From NCBI GenBank assembly GCA_020847985.1, contig JADLBC010000008.1:310001-374000 (forward strand): DNA of 64,000 nt. The letters run 5' to 3'. The stretch's first letter is position 1; each line of letters begins with the position of its first letter. The DNA comes from Dehalococcoidia bacterium (GTDB lineage Bacteria; Chloroflexota; Dehalococcoidia; Tepidiformales; Tepidiformaceae). Both the position numbers and the translations under genes were made by a program. Below are positions 10,075-18,645 of the stretch, one piece after another. The notes below the pieces were generated by a model, which worked only from the letters and a program-made list of their open reading frames with translations, was not told where the DNA came from and made no database searches.

Positions 10075-11136
10075 ATGACCCCACGAACGCTCGCGACCAC
10101 GCTTGTGCTCGCTGCCAGCCTCGTCGCCTCCGCGTGCGGAGGTTCCAGCACCCGCTCGGCGCCCACGTCCACGCCCGTGACGTCGCCAACCGTCGCCGCC
10201 ACCTCCACGGCCGCGCCCGCCGATTCGCCAAGCGCGGTCGCGACGCCCGTGACGCCGACGAGCACGGCCACCCCGGCCCCGCCGCTTACCACGCCCTTCG
10301 ACGACGCCTCCGATCCCGTCGCCATGCTCCTTTCCTTCTACGACGCGGTGAATCGCCACGAGTACGCCCGCGCCTACCGCTACCTGCGCGCGCCCACCGT
10401 CACCGAAGCCGCCTTCGCCGCCGGTTACGCGGACACCGTCCAGGCATTCGCCATCCTCCGGCCGGCATCCGGGATCGACGCCGCCGCCGGGAACCGGCGC
10501 ATGGTTGTCGCCGCCATCATCGACGCCGTGACCGCGAACGGCAGCCGTCAGCGCTTCGCCGGCTGCTACTCCACCTGGCGCGCGGCCGAGGGCGTGAGCG
10601 AGAACCCCCGCGACGTGTCCTGGCACATCGAGGAAGCGCAGATCGCACCGGTCGCCGTTACCGGCCCGATCCCCGGCCTGCTCGACCACGGCTGCGATGC
10701 CTACGCAGACCGCGTTGCCAACTTCGGCACGCCGTTCGCGCTCCGCAGCACTCCCCTGTTCGCCGCCGCCGCTTTCTTCGATGCCATTCACCGGCAGGAT
10801 TTCGAACGGGCCCGCTCCTACGTGATCGAAGGGAAGCGGCCGCCGCTCGCGGAATTCCGCCCGGCGTGGGCCAACGCATCCAACCTGACCCCCGTCATTG
10901 GGCCCGTCATCGCCACCGAAGGCGCCGCCGGCACCGTCTACGCCCGCGCGCGTGCCATCTTTGTCGATGACGCCGGCGTTGCCCGCTTTGGCATGTGCGC
11001 TCAGCTTCAGCGTTCGAACATGCCGGCCACCCCGGGCGGCGACCCGCGCGATAATGACTGGTCCCTCGCATCCACGGGCCTCGACGTGGCCGCCGTCTCC
11101 GACCCGGCCCGCGCGCTCGCCCTCGCCTGTCACTGA
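10075..11136 (+). CDS. Lipoprotein with two NTF2-like repeats
   Basis: 353 aa. The signal peptide ends in lipobox VASAC (Cys21), followed by a Ser/Thr/Pro/Ala linker to about residue 80. Two related alpha+beta segments follow: the first begins with AMLLSFYDAVNRHEYARAYRYL and the second with AAAFFDAIHRQDFERARSYV. This repeated F(Y/F)DA-hydrophobic-R pattern is typical of NTF2/SnoaL-like folds. It should be an extracytoplasmic lipid-anchored protein, perhaps ligand-binding; no enzymatic residues are recognisable. ATG 10075 follows GAAGGAG by 7 nt. No operon partner. Confidence 0.82.
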   Translation: MTPRTLATTLVLAASLVASACGGSSTRSAPTSTPVTSPTVAATSTAAPADSPSAVATPVTPTSTATPAPPLTTPFDDASDPVAMLLSFYDAVNRHEYARAYRYLRAPTVTEAAFAAGYADTVQAFAILRPASGIDAAAGNRRMVVAAIIDAVTANGSRQRFAGCYSTWRAAEGVSENPRDVSWHIEEAQIAPVAVTGPIPGLLDHGCDAYADRVANFGTPFALRSTPLFAAAAFFDAIHRQDFERARSYVIEGKRPPLAEFRPAWANASNLTPVIGPVIATEGAAGTVYARARAIFVDDAGVARFGMCAQLQRSNMPATPGGDPRDNDWSLASTGLDVAAVSDPARALALACH

Positions 11137-11146
11137 CGCGGGACAG

Positions 11147-11677
11147 TTATGCCTGCCAGGCCCGCGCCTGCTTGGTTTCGAAGGACTGGTGCATGTCCAG
11201 CAGCGTCGCGAAGTGGTCCAGCGCGTGCCAGAGCACCTTCTCCGCCAGCCACGCGACGTCGACCTCCGTGCCGTCGGGCCACGTCGCCGTGCGCGACCAC
11301 TGCTCCGGCACGAGTCCCTTGAACACCTCGTACGTCTTCGCCCGCTCCGCCATGAAGCGCTCCGCCAACTCCTCGATGTCGAGCGCCTCCAGGTCGGGCC
11401 GCGCTTCCATCGACCGCGGCTCCAGCCGCGGCATCTCCTCGCTCAGCATCCGGCCCAGCCGCACGTGGTAGTTCCCGGTCTCGACCTCGAGGAGGTGCAC
11501 CAGGTGCTGGCGCGGGCTCCAGTCGTGCCCTTCCGGGACCTCGTGCTGATGCCCGCGCACCAGGGAGGCCGCCCAGTCGACGCCCTTCACGCTGAGCTGC
11601 AAGCGCGCCATCAGCGTCGGATCGGGGATGCGGGATTCGGGCATGACCACCACCAGTGCGGGGATTCGCGCTCTCAT
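11147..11677 (-). CDS. DinB-family protein
   Basis: Up to 176 aa, four-helix DinB/YfiT-like fold. The early helix carries RQHLVHLLEVE and a late helix carries WHALDHFATLL. The His residues at these positions form the usual triad that binds a divalent metal in DinB enzymes (thiol S-transferases and related proteins). An internal ATG at 11644 gives 165 aa starting MPESRIP and may be the true start, since the first 11 residues add only a hydrophobic stub. The substrate is unknown. It is convergent with the lipoprotein gene (10-nt gap) and divergent from the transglycosylase. Confidence 0.82.
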   Translation of the reverse strand: MRARIPALVVVMPESRIPDPTLMARLQLSVKGVDWAASLVRGHQHEVPEGHDWSPRQHLVHLLEVETGNYHVRLGRMLSEEMPRLEPRSMEARPDLEALDIEELAERFMAERAKTYEVFKGLVPEQWSRTATWPDGTEVDVAWLAEKVLWHALDHFATLLDMHQSFETKQARAWQA

Positions 11678-11733
11678 CCCGGGGGACTCCCCCGATACGG
11701 AGCGCCTCCACGCGATACTACCGTGAAGGGGCT

Positions 11734-12396
11734 ATGGCCATCGATCCCGCCGCCAACGGGTCGCCATCATCCGCCCACGTCTCGCTGCGCGAAGCGGCCG
11801 CCCTGCGCGCCAACCTTCCCGTCGCGCTGACCTCGGCGTCGCGGGACCCGGTGCCCGCCATCATGGCGAAGACACCTTCGCGGTCGGGCCTCCGAACCAC
11901 CACGGCGCCCGCTGCGGCGCGCACGACCGCCACCCGCACTGCCTCCACGCGCGAATACTCCCCACACACGCCCGTGCGCTCGAATTCCAGCGCCGACCCC
12001 GGCCAGTGGGACGGCATGCTCAACCGCGTCGGCGCGAAGTACAACGTCCCCCCGCTCTTCCTAAAGGCCGTGATGCTCTCCGAAAGCGGCGGCCGCCCGG
12101 ACGCCATCGGCGATAGCGGTCACTCCGTTGGCCTCTTCCAACTCCACGACCAGGGCTACGGCTACGGCATGGGCGATTCCCGCTTCGACCCCGAAACCAA
12201 TGCCGAACGCGCCGCGAAGGGCCTCGCCGAGGCGTGGCACGCCGGTGAGCGGGCCGGGTACCGCGGCGAATACGCCGTTCGCGCCGCCTACAACTACTCC
12301 TTCAACCCCGGTGGCGGCTTTGCCTACCAGGGCGATAGCGTCGTCCGCCACTACAACGAACTCCTCGCCGACCAGGGCCTCCCACCCCTCTCCTGA
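11734..12396 (+). CDS. Lytic transglycosylase-like (SLT) protein
   Basis: 220 aa. The first 90 residues are a disordered Thr/Arg/Ala-rich region. The rest is a goose-lysozyme/SLT domain with LSESGG (Glu117, the expected catalytic acid), GLFQLHD about 17 residues later and AAYN(Y) near 190. SLT enzymes cleave the MurNAc-GlcNAc bond of peptidoglycan to give anhydro-MurNAc ends. No signal peptide is visible, so export must be non-classical or the start is wrong. ATG 11734 has AAGGGG 4 nt upstream; the longer frame to 11656 overlaps the divergent DinB gene. A -10-like GATACT lies at 11714-11719. Confidence 0.85.
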   Translation: MAIDPAANGSPSSAHVSLREAAALRANLPVALTSASRDPVPAIMAKTPSRSGLRTTTAPAAARTTATRTASTREYSPHTPVRSNSSADPGQWDGMLNRVGAKYNVPPLFLKAVMLSESGGRPDAIGDSGHSVGLFQLHDQGYGYGMGDSRFDPETNAERAAKGLAEAWHAGERAGYRGEYAVRAAYNYSFNPGGGFAYQGDSVVRHYNELLADQGLPPLS

Positions 12397-12510
12397 CGCT
12401 TCACGCCGCTGCCACATGTTCGCGCACCGCGTCTCCCGGCGGGCCGCGCCACGGGTGGTATCATCGAAAGACCCGCCGCTCGCGGGCACCCTGGCGCTGG
12501 AGTCCGCTCT

Positions 12511-13971
12511 GTGATTACTGCCGGATACGTCGACCGCGACATCAACGTACGCGGCCTGAAACTGCACTACCAGGAATGGGGCGCGCCCGATGCCCCCGTA
12601 ATCCTCATGATCCACGGCTTCGGCGTTTCCGGGCACATGTTCGATGAGTTCGCCGAGCGCCTCCAGGGCTCCTACCGCCTTATCGCCCTCGACCAGCGCG
12701 GCCACGGCGATAGCGACTGGTCCAGCGAAGGCGACTACTCCCGCGATGCCTTCGTCGAGGACATCGAGGCCTTCTGCCAGGCGCTCGATCTCAACCGCTT
12801 CGTACTCATGGGCCACAGCATGGGCGGCCTCAATAGCGTCGCCTTCGCGAACCGCTACCCCGCGCGCGCGCGCGCCGTCGTCCTGGTCGATGTCGGGCCC
12901 GAAGCCGCGAAGGAAGGCGTCGATAACATCGTCCGCTTCACGCGCGGCCCCGATGAGCTTGAGTTCGAACAGTTCGTCGAGATGGCCCACCGCTTCAACC
13001 AGCGCCGCACCATCGAAAACATCCGCGAACGCATGCGCCATCGCCTTCGCCAGATGCCCAGTGGAAAATGGACCTGGAAGTTCGATAGCCGCTTCCGCGA
13101 ACAGGGCGCGACCCTCCGCGTCGGCAGCGAAATGTCCAACGACGAAGTCTGGACCCTCTTCCGCGGCATCTCCGTCCCCACCCTGCTCATCCGCGGCGCC
13201 GAAAGCGACGTCCTCACCCAGGAAGTCGCCGAGCGCGCCGCCCAGGAGATGGCCCGCTGCCGCCTCGTCGTCGTGCCGTCCGCCGGCCACTCGGTCCCCG
13301 GCGACAACCCGGACGACTTCACCGCCGCGGTCACCGCCTTCCTCGCCGATGTCGCCGGCGGCACCTTCGCCACCGGCGCCGTGAGCGAACCGCCTCCGCT
13401 CGAACGCCTCGTGGAGGTGCACGAAGACGCGCAGCGCCGCCGCCGCGGGCCGGGCACCCTCACACTCATCGCCGGGGGCGCTGGCGCCGTCCTCGCCCTC
13501 GCCGGCCTTGCCTTCATCGGTCGCGAAGCCGCGCGCAAGCGCCGCAGCAAGCAGGTGGAAGCTGCCGCCGCGCGTCCGCTCGTCGGTCATCGCGATATCA
13601 CCGTGCCCGCCGTCGACATCGAGGTCGCCCGCGACCGTGCGCTCGCCCTCCTGAACGACCTCGGTCACGTCTCGCGCGATGGCATCTCCCGCGCTCGCAC
13701 CGCCCTCCACGACGTCGACATTGATCGCGCCCGGGCCGGCGCCGAGGATGTCCTCGCCGCCCTCGGCGAGCGCACCCGCCACGCGCCGGCCGTCGTCCGC
13801 GCCGCCGTCCAGAAGGCCGATGCCAGTACCGCCGCCCTTCGCCGCACAAAGCCGCGCAAGAGCACGCTCCGCCGCTCCGCGGGCACGGCCTGGAAGCTGG
13901 CAACCCTGGCTCCCATTCTCCTCGGCGCCGCCCGCAAGACGCGTGCCCGCCGGGGAGCATCACGCCAATAA
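12511..13971 (+). CDS. Alpha/beta hydrolase with C-terminal membrane segment and basic helical tail
   Basis: 486 aa. Residues 10-285 form an alpha/beta hydrolase with oxyanion HGFG near 35, nucleophile Ser103 in GHSMGG, likely acid Asp233 and His260 (SAGHS). Unlike ordinary family members it continues with an Arg-rich stretch, one transmembrane helix (about 316-337) and about 140 residues of Ala/Arg-rich predicted helix. The hydrolase is therefore probably tethered to the cytoplasmic membrane. The substrate is unknown. GTG 12511 gives a normal N-terminus; a TATCAT -10-like element is at 12457-12462. The stop overlaps the next hydrolase's ATG (TAATG), so the two hydrolases are translationally coupled. 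Confidence 0.88.
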   Translation: MITAGYVDRDINVRGLKLHYQEWGAPDAPVILMIHGFGVSGHMFDEFAERLQGSYRLIALDQRGHGDSDWSSEGDYSRDAFVEDIEAFCQALDLNRFVLMGHSMGGLNSVAFANRYPARARAVVLVDVGPEAAKEGVDNIVRFTRGPDELEFEQFVEMAHRFNQRRTIENIRERMRHRLRQMPSGKWTWKFDSRFREQGATLRVGSEMSNDEVWTLFRGISVPTLLIRGAESDVLTQEVAERAAQEMARCRLVVVPSAGHSVPGDNPDDFTAAVTAFLADVAGGTFATGAVSEPPPLERLVEVHEDAQRRRRGPGTLTLIAGGAGAVLALAGLAFIGREAARKRRSKQVEAAAARPLVGHRDITVPAVDIEVARDRALALLNDLGHVSRDGISRARTALHDVDIDRARAGAEDVLAALGERTRHAPAVVRAAVQKADASTAALRRTKPRKSTLRRSAGTAWKLATLAPILLGAARKTRARRGASRQ

Positions 13972-14768
13972 TGGACCTCGTCCGGCATGTCATCGAAGCC
14001 AACGGGGCGAAACTCGCCGCCTGGGAAGCCGGCGCCGGGTCGCCCCCGTTCGTCTTCGTGCACGGCCTCGCCTGCGACCACACGGCCTGGCTCCCCCAGG
14101 TCGAGGACCTCGCCCGCGACCATCGCTGCATCGCCATCGACCTCCGCGCCCGCGGTGAATCCGAGGCGGTGCCGCCCTACCACATCGAACAGCAGGCCGA
14201 TGACATGGCCGCCATCATGCGCGCGCTCGCGGCCGGGCCGGCCATCATCGTCGGCCATAGCCTCGGCGGCATCGTCGCCCTCGTCCTCAACGAACGCCAC
14301 CCGGACCTCGTGATGGGCATCGCTGCCGCCGATTCCCCCATGCGCGCCACCGGCCTCGGTGCCGCCGCCCTCGTCGAGCGTCTGCGCGGCGAAGGCACCG
14401 CCGCCATCGAGCCCATGGTCGAACGCTTCTTCAGCGAAGGCACCAGCGCGGAAATCCGCGCCGCCGTGCGCGAGATGATGCTCACCTGCGCCCCCGAAGT
14501 CGTCGCCGGCATGCTCAGCGACGACGAACGCGTCTCCTCCCACATGACCGAACTCGTGAAGCTCGCCGACCGCAAGCCGTTCATGGCGATGTGGGCATCC
14601 CGCCCCGCCGGCGACATCGTCTGGCTGCGCGAGACCTGCATGTTCATCCGCCAGGAGCCGATCGCGGGTGGTGGGCACTTTTTCCAGCTCGAAAAGCCCG
14701 CCATCACCAACGCCCTCCTGCGCGCCTTCCTCGATGATGTGGAGCGCGACCCCCGCATCCCGCACTGA
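13971..14768 (+). CDS. Alpha/beta hydrolase
   Basis: 265 aa. Oxyanion segment HGLACDH, nucleophile Ser in GHSLGG near residue 92, and a late GGGHFFQLEKP supplying the catalytic His. A helical cap covers about 120-200. It resembles the MhpC/BioH-type general esterase and C-C hydrolase group, but substrate cannot be assigned. Its ATG shares one base with the stop of the preceding membrane-tailed hydrolase. The pair probably acts on related substrates or forms a heteromer; this is inference from coupling only. Confidence 0.9.
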   Translation: MDLVRHVIEANGAKLAAWEAGAGSPPFVFVHGLACDHTAWLPQVEDLARDHRCIAIDLRARGESEAVPPYHIEQQADDMAAIMRALAAGPAIIVGHSLGGIVALVLNERHPDLVMGIAAADSPMRATGLGAAALVERLRGEGTAAIEPMVERFFSEGTSAEIRAAVREMMLTCAPEVVAGMLSDDERVSSHMTELVKLADRKPFMAMWASRPAGDIVWLRETCMFIRQEPIAGGGHFFQLEKPAITNALLRAFLDDVERDPRIPH

Positions 14769-14822
14769 GGCAACCGGCGACCCTTTCTTGCGTCGAAACC
14801 GCGTTCCGGTAAGGTGAAGCCG

Positions 14823-15722
14823 ATGCAGCCTCGCGATGCCCGCGCCACCGTCGGCTCCGCACGCCGCGAAGGCCCAATGGCCGTCCCCCCGCTCTTCGTC
14901 ATCGCCCTCGGCTCCGTCGTCATCAGCTTCATGGTCTTCATCGCCATGGTGGCGGGCGCCGCCTGCGGTGGCGGTGACGACGGCGGCCTCGTTCCCATAG
15001 CGGGCGCGACCGAGACCCCCACGGAGAAGGCGTCGAATACCGAGGTCCCGCCGAGTGCCACCGCGACCGTTCCCGCGGCCGTCCCCAGTCCGACGCCGGC
15101 GAAGTCCCCCACCGCGGGCACCGGCAACGGCGGCGGCTCGACTGTCACCCCCGCGAACATCGTCGCCTGCGGCGATATCCTCGCCCCCCTCAACAAGCAG
15201 AACGCACTCGCCGCGAACTGCGCGCCCTCGGGCCTCCAGGTCGTCCCTTCGTGCTCGGCCGCCGATGGTCAGCACGTCCTCATCTCCGACGCCCGCAACG
15301 CCTTCATCGAAATGGTCGATACCGCGCGCCGCGATGGCCTGAACCTCGGCGCCGTCAGCTCCTATCGCAGCTACCAGGACCAGGTCGAGACCTACAACTA
15401 CTGGGTCCGCACCTCCGGCCAGGAGTACGCCGACCGCACAAGCGCCCGCCCCGGCCACAGCGAGCACCAGCTGGGCACCACCGTCGATGTCAGCAGCCCC
15501 GCTGCCGGCTGCGGCCTCGAGTCGATCATTGGCACCCGCGAAGCCGACTGGATCGCCGCGAACAGCTGGAAGTTCGGCTTCGTCGTGAGCTACCCGGCCG
15601 GCAAGGAAGGCGTCACCGGCTATGCCTACGAACCCTGGCACATCCGCTACATCGGCCGCGGCGAAGCGTCCAAAGTGAATGCCAGCGGCCTCACCCTCAC
15701 CGAATACCTCGGCAAGCGGTAG
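14823..15722 (+). CDS. VanY-type D-alanyl-D-alanine carboxypeptidase, membrane-anchored
   Basis: 299 aa. The N-terminal membrane segment (about 23-46) ends in AAC, so it could be either an anchor or a lipoprotein signal. A Thr/Pro linker runs to about 110, then a LAS-family peptidase domain. Metal and catalytic residues are visible: SSYRSY near 180, the SxHxxGxxxD motif with His215 and Asp222, and EPWH with Glu270 and His273. It should trim the terminal D-Ala of peptidoglycan stem peptides outside the membrane. ATG 14823 is preferred (AAGG 8 nt upstream); GTG 14814 and ATG 14877 are alternatives. It follows the hydrolase pair by 54 nt. Confidence 0.9.
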   Translation: MQPRDARATVGSARREGPMAVPPLFVIALGSVVISFMVFIAMVAGAACGGGDDGGLVPIAGATETPTEKASNTEVPPSATATVPAAVPSPTPAKSPTAGTGNGGGSTVTPANIVACGDILAPLNKQNALAANCAPSGLQVVPSCSAADGQHVLISDARNAFIEMVDTARRDGLNLGAVSSYRSYQDQVETYNYWVRTSGQEYADRTSARPGHSEHQLGTTVDVSSPAAGCGLESIIGTREADWIAANSWKFGFVVSYPAGKEGVTGYAYEPWHIRYIGRGEASKVNASGLTLTEYLGKR

Positions 15723-15728
15723 CCCGTA

Positions 15729-16037
15729 TCAGGTCCCCCGGTTCGCGAGCCCTTCCGGCAGCGTCTCCGGCAGTTCGCTCACGGGCCGGCTCGCCTGCGC
15801 GATGGTGATTTCGAACAGGTCGCCCCACGCCGCTTCGTAGTAGTCCCCCGGGCCCTCGTCGTCGGCCTCCCAGACCACCACCACCTGCGGCTGGTCCTCC
15901 GGCGCGTTCACCCAGTACTCGCCGAGCAGCGTCGCCTGGCGCGGGTGTTCGAAGCTCTTGCGCCGTTCGAACGCGGCGAGCCCCTGCAGCACGCTCGTCC
16001 CCGGCCGGAAGCGGAAGTACGCGACCCACAGTGCCAT
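15729..16037 (-). CDS. Small alpha+beta-barrel-like protein (DUF3303-like)
   Basis: 102 aa. It starts MALWVAYFRFRPG and contains a VVVVWEADDE strand near residue 52. The spacing of short beta strands and helices resembles small dimeric alpha+beta-barrel (ferredoxin-like) proteins such as DUF3303. No catalytic residue is evident. The longer frame upstream of 16037 is Arg-rich, runs through the terminator of the nuoEF-like operon and into its coding region, so the ATG at 16037 is the likely start. It is convergent with the VanY gene (6-nt gap). Function unknown. Confidence 0.7.
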   Translation of the reverse strand: MALWVAYFRFRPGTSVLQGLAAFERRKSFEHPRQATLLGEYWVNAPEDQPQVVVVWEADDEGPGDYYEAAWGDLFEITIAQASRPVSELPETLPEGLANRGT

Positions 16038-16082
16038 CGGGCGCGAAGTATACGGCGTGCGCGCACCCGCCCGGGATCGCGA

Positions 16083-16111
16083 ACGAGGCGGGCCATCGCA
16101 GCCCGCCTCGT
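16083..16111 (-). terminator. Hairpin after the NuoF-like gene
   Basis: An 11-bp inverted repeat (16083-16093 / 16101-16111) with a 7-nt loop lies 24 nt downstream of the NuoF-like stop on the minus strand. It is followed by TTCGC rather than a long U-run. It probably ends the two-gene NuoE/NuoF-like transcript. Confidence 0.6.
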
Positions 16112-16134
16112 CACGTTCGTTCCTGCCGGTGGGC

Positions 16135-18024
16135 TCAGCCGCCGGCCGCTGCTCCCGCCGCGACGCGCGCCGCGAACCGGTCCCGCACCTCGATGGACGA
16201 CGGCGCGAGTTCCTTGCACGCGCCACAGCGCACGCACAGGGCGTCATCGATCGCCCACCCGGCTCCATCCTTGTAGAACGCGTTCGTGGGGCAGATGTCC
16301 GCCGCCTCGTCGATGCCCTCGCCCTGCGCCCGCACCACGTACTCGATGAGCCCGTCGCACACGCCCGCCCGGCAGCGCTTCTCGATGATGTGCTCGTCCC
16401 ATTCGCTCCGGAACGCCTTCAGCGCCGTCTTGATGCTCGTCATCGCGAACTGCCCGTGGAAGCAGTTCGACCACACCAGCGACTGCACCAGCTTCTCCAG
16501 GTTCAGGATGTCGGACTCCCGCCCGCCGCCCTGCTGGATCCGCCGGAGGATCTCCACAGCGCGCTGCGTGCCCCCATGGCAGGTCGTGCAGCGCCCGCAG
16601 CTTTCATCCTCGCAGAAGCCAAGGAAGTACTTGCACATGTCGACGATGCACGTCGATTCGTCGAAGAAGACGATGCCGCCGCCGCCGAGGAACATGCCCA
16701 TGCCCCGGTACGGGTCCAGCGTCAGCGTCAGGTCCAGGTTCGCCGTCACGACACCCGAAAGCGGCCCGCCCGGCTGGAAACCCTTGCAGCGCGACCCTTC
16801 GAGCATGCCGCCCGCCCACTGCTCCAGGCACTGGCGAATTGTCGGCCCGAACGGCACTTCGACGCACCCCGGCCAGTTCACATGCCCGGAGAAGGTGAAC
16901 ATCTTCGTCCCCTTCTCCTTCTCGTTGCTCACGTTCGCCCACCACTCCGCGCCGTTGCGCATGATCATGGGCGCGTTCGCGTACGACTCGACGTTGTTCA
17001 CGTTCGTCGGCTTGTTCCAGAGCCCCGCCTGCGCCGGGAATGGCGGCTTGATGCGCGGCATGCCCCGGTACCCGTCGATCGAATTGATCAGGCCCGTTTC
17101 CTCGCCGCACACATAGGCGCCCGCGCCCCGGTGCACGATGAGGTCGAAGTCCCAGCCCGTGCCGAGGATGTTCGTCCCCAGCAGCCCCTTCGCGTACGCC
17201 TGGTCGATCGCCTTCTGCATGCGCGCGATCGCCAGCGGGTATTCGTAGCGGATGTAGATGTAGCCTTCGCGCGCGTGGCCCGCCCGCGCCGCGATCATCA
17301 TCCCCTCGACCACCAGGTGCGGGTCCGCTTCCATCACCACGCGGTTCACCCACGCCCCCGGGTCGCCCTCGTCGGCGTTGCACACCAGGTAGCGCGGGTC
17401 GGCCGTTGCCGTCCGCAGGAAGTCCCACTTGCGTCCCGCCGGGAACCCGCCGCCCGCGCGCCCACCGAGGCCGCTATCGAGCATGTGCTTCACGATCGCC
17501 TCGGCGTCCATCTCCAGCGCCTTGCCGAAGCCCTCGTAGCCCTCGTGCGCGAGGTACTCCTCGATGCTCTCCGGGTCGATCGTGCCCATGTTCGCCATCA
17601 GCCGGCGAACCTGCCCGCGCATGAACTGGTGCTCCGAAAGCAGCGGCACCTCCGCCGTCGCGTTGCCGTCCACCACGCCGATCGCGAGTTCCGGGAGATC
17701 CCGCCCCTCGACCACCGTCGCCTGCAAGAACTCGGGCACACGGTCCGCCGTCACATTGCCGTAGAGGACGGTGCGCGTGCCCGCGGCGCTGCGAACCGTC
17801 ACCGTCGGTTCGAGCCAGTTCATGCCCCACGTACCCGTGATGCGCACGTCCACCTTGAGGTTCAGCGCCGCCGCCTGCGAACGAATCGCCGCCAGCGTCT
17901 CCTCCGCGCCGCGCGCCAGTGATGAGGTATCGATGCTCACCGTGATCTGCTCACGCCCCGAAGCGCGCTGTTCAGCCCACGCCCGCTTCGCTTCGTCGAT
18001 CATTCCCTGGAGAGCCGCGTTCAT
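16135..18024 (-). CDS. NuoF-like NAD(P)H:acceptor oxidoreductase flavoprotein subunit
   Basis: 629 aa. It has an N-terminal thioredoxin-like segment (about 20-125), as in HndC/FdsB/HoxF-type fusions, then the NADH/FMN core with GRAGGGFPAGRKW (188-200) and NADEGDPGAW (217-226). The N3-type [4Fe-4S] motif is Cys476, Cys479, Cys482 plus Cys521. The C-terminal ferredoxin domain (about 548-615) is reduced: only Cys578 (CP) and Cys597, Cys600, Cys603 remain at expected ligand positions. With the NuoE-like partner it would move electrons between NAD(P)H and another protein. No hydrogenase, formate dehydrogenase or complex I genes are nearby, so the partner is unknown. It overlaps nuoE-like by 4 nt. 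Confidence 0.92.
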   Translation of the reverse strand: MNAALQGMIDEAKRAWAEQRASGREQITVSIDTSSLARGAEETLAAIRSQAAALNLKVDVRITGTWGMNWLEPTVTVRSAAGTRTVLYGNVTADRVPEFLQATVVEGRDLPELAIGVVDGNATAEVPLLSEHQFMRGQVRRLMANMGTIDPESIEEYLAHEGYEGFGKALEMDAEAIVKHMLDSGLGGRAGGGFPAGRKWDFLRTATADPRYLVCNADEGDPGAWVNRVVMEADPHLVVEGMMIAARAGHAREGYIYIRYEYPLAIARMQKAIDQAYAKGLLGTNILGTGWDFDLIVHRGAGAYVCGEETGLINSIDGYRGMPRIKPPFPAQAGLWNKPTNVNNVESYANAPMIMRNGAEWWANVSNEKEKGTKMFTFSGHVNWPGCVEVPFGPTIRQCLEQWAGGMLEGSRCKGFQPGGPLSGVVTANLDLTLTLDPYRGMGMFLGGGGIVFFDESTCIVDMCKYFLGFCEDESCGRCTTCHGGTQRAVEILRRIQQGGGRESDILNLEKLVQSLVWSNCFHGQFAMTSIKTALKAFRSEWDEHIIEKRCRAGVCDGLIEYVVRAQGEGIDEAADICPTNAFYKDGAGWAIDDALCVRCGACKELAPSSIEVRDRFAARVAAGAAAGG

Positions 18025-18497
18025 TCCGCCTCTCCCTTCACGTCACGCGCCAGCCGGATCGCCTTCGATACCGTGAGGTTGCCGACGACCTTCTCGTTCA
18101 CCCACACCTGCGGCGCTTCCGTGCAGGTGCCGTTGCACTGGCCGATGTGCAGCCCGTAGCGGCCGTCCTCGCTCTCGCCGCCCAGCGGAACCTCCAGCGT
18201 CTGCTGGATCGCCTCGCGGATACGGTCGCCGCCCTTGAGACGGCAGGCCGGCCCGCTGCACCACGAGATCTCCGTCTCCGGCCGAGGGTGCAGGCGGAAG
18301 TCCGTGTAGAACGTCGCCGCCCCGTAGATCAGCGCCGGCGTCGTGTTCAGCTGCCGCGCGATGACATCCATCGCCACCCGCGGGATGTACCCGTACCGGT
18401 CCTGCACCTTGTGCAGCGCCGGCATCACGTGGCCACGATTCGGTCGAAACTCCGCGACAAGCTCGCGCAGTTCCTGCATGGACGGTTCAGCCTGCAT
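18021..18497 (-). CDS. NuoE-like [2Fe-2S] subunit
   Basis: 158 aa, thioredoxin-like ferredoxin fold. The four [2Fe-2S] ligands are clear: Cys80 and Cys85 (CxxxxC), Cys121 and Cys125 (CNGTC). It forms the small electron-transfer partner of the NuoF-like flavoprotein encoded next, whose start overlaps this stop by 4 nt. A second possible start is ATG 18479 (MQELREL). The length is normal for HndA/NuoE/HoxE proteins. An AT-richer patch around 18529-18536 in the upstream gap may hold its promoter. Confidence 0.92.
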   Translation of the reverse strand: MQAEPSMQELRELVAEFRPNRGHVMPALHKVQDRYGYIPRVAMDVIARQLNTTPALIYGAATFYTDFRLHPRPETEISWCSGPACRLKGGDRIREAIQQTLEVPLGGESEDGRYGLHIGQCNGTCTEAPQVWVNEKVVGNLTVSKAIRLARDVKGEAE

Positions 18498-18645
18498 GGG
18501 CTGTCCTCACGATTGTGAAACTTGCCACTACTATATGGAGCACCGCCCTCTCCCGCCACCGCGCGCCCGCCCCGCGATTCGCCATCGCACTCCCGGGGCA
18601 AACCGGACCGCGGCGGCCCACCGGCGGTCTTTGTGAGGCGAACCC

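Noticed and set aside
10054-11133. 359-codon minus-strand open frame opposite the lipoprotein
   Set aside because: Gly/Arg-rich shadow; the plus frame has a lipobox and RBS.
15958-17922. 654-codon plus-strand open frame
   Set aside because: Antisense to the NuoF-like gene and Arg/His-rich; no recognisable fold.
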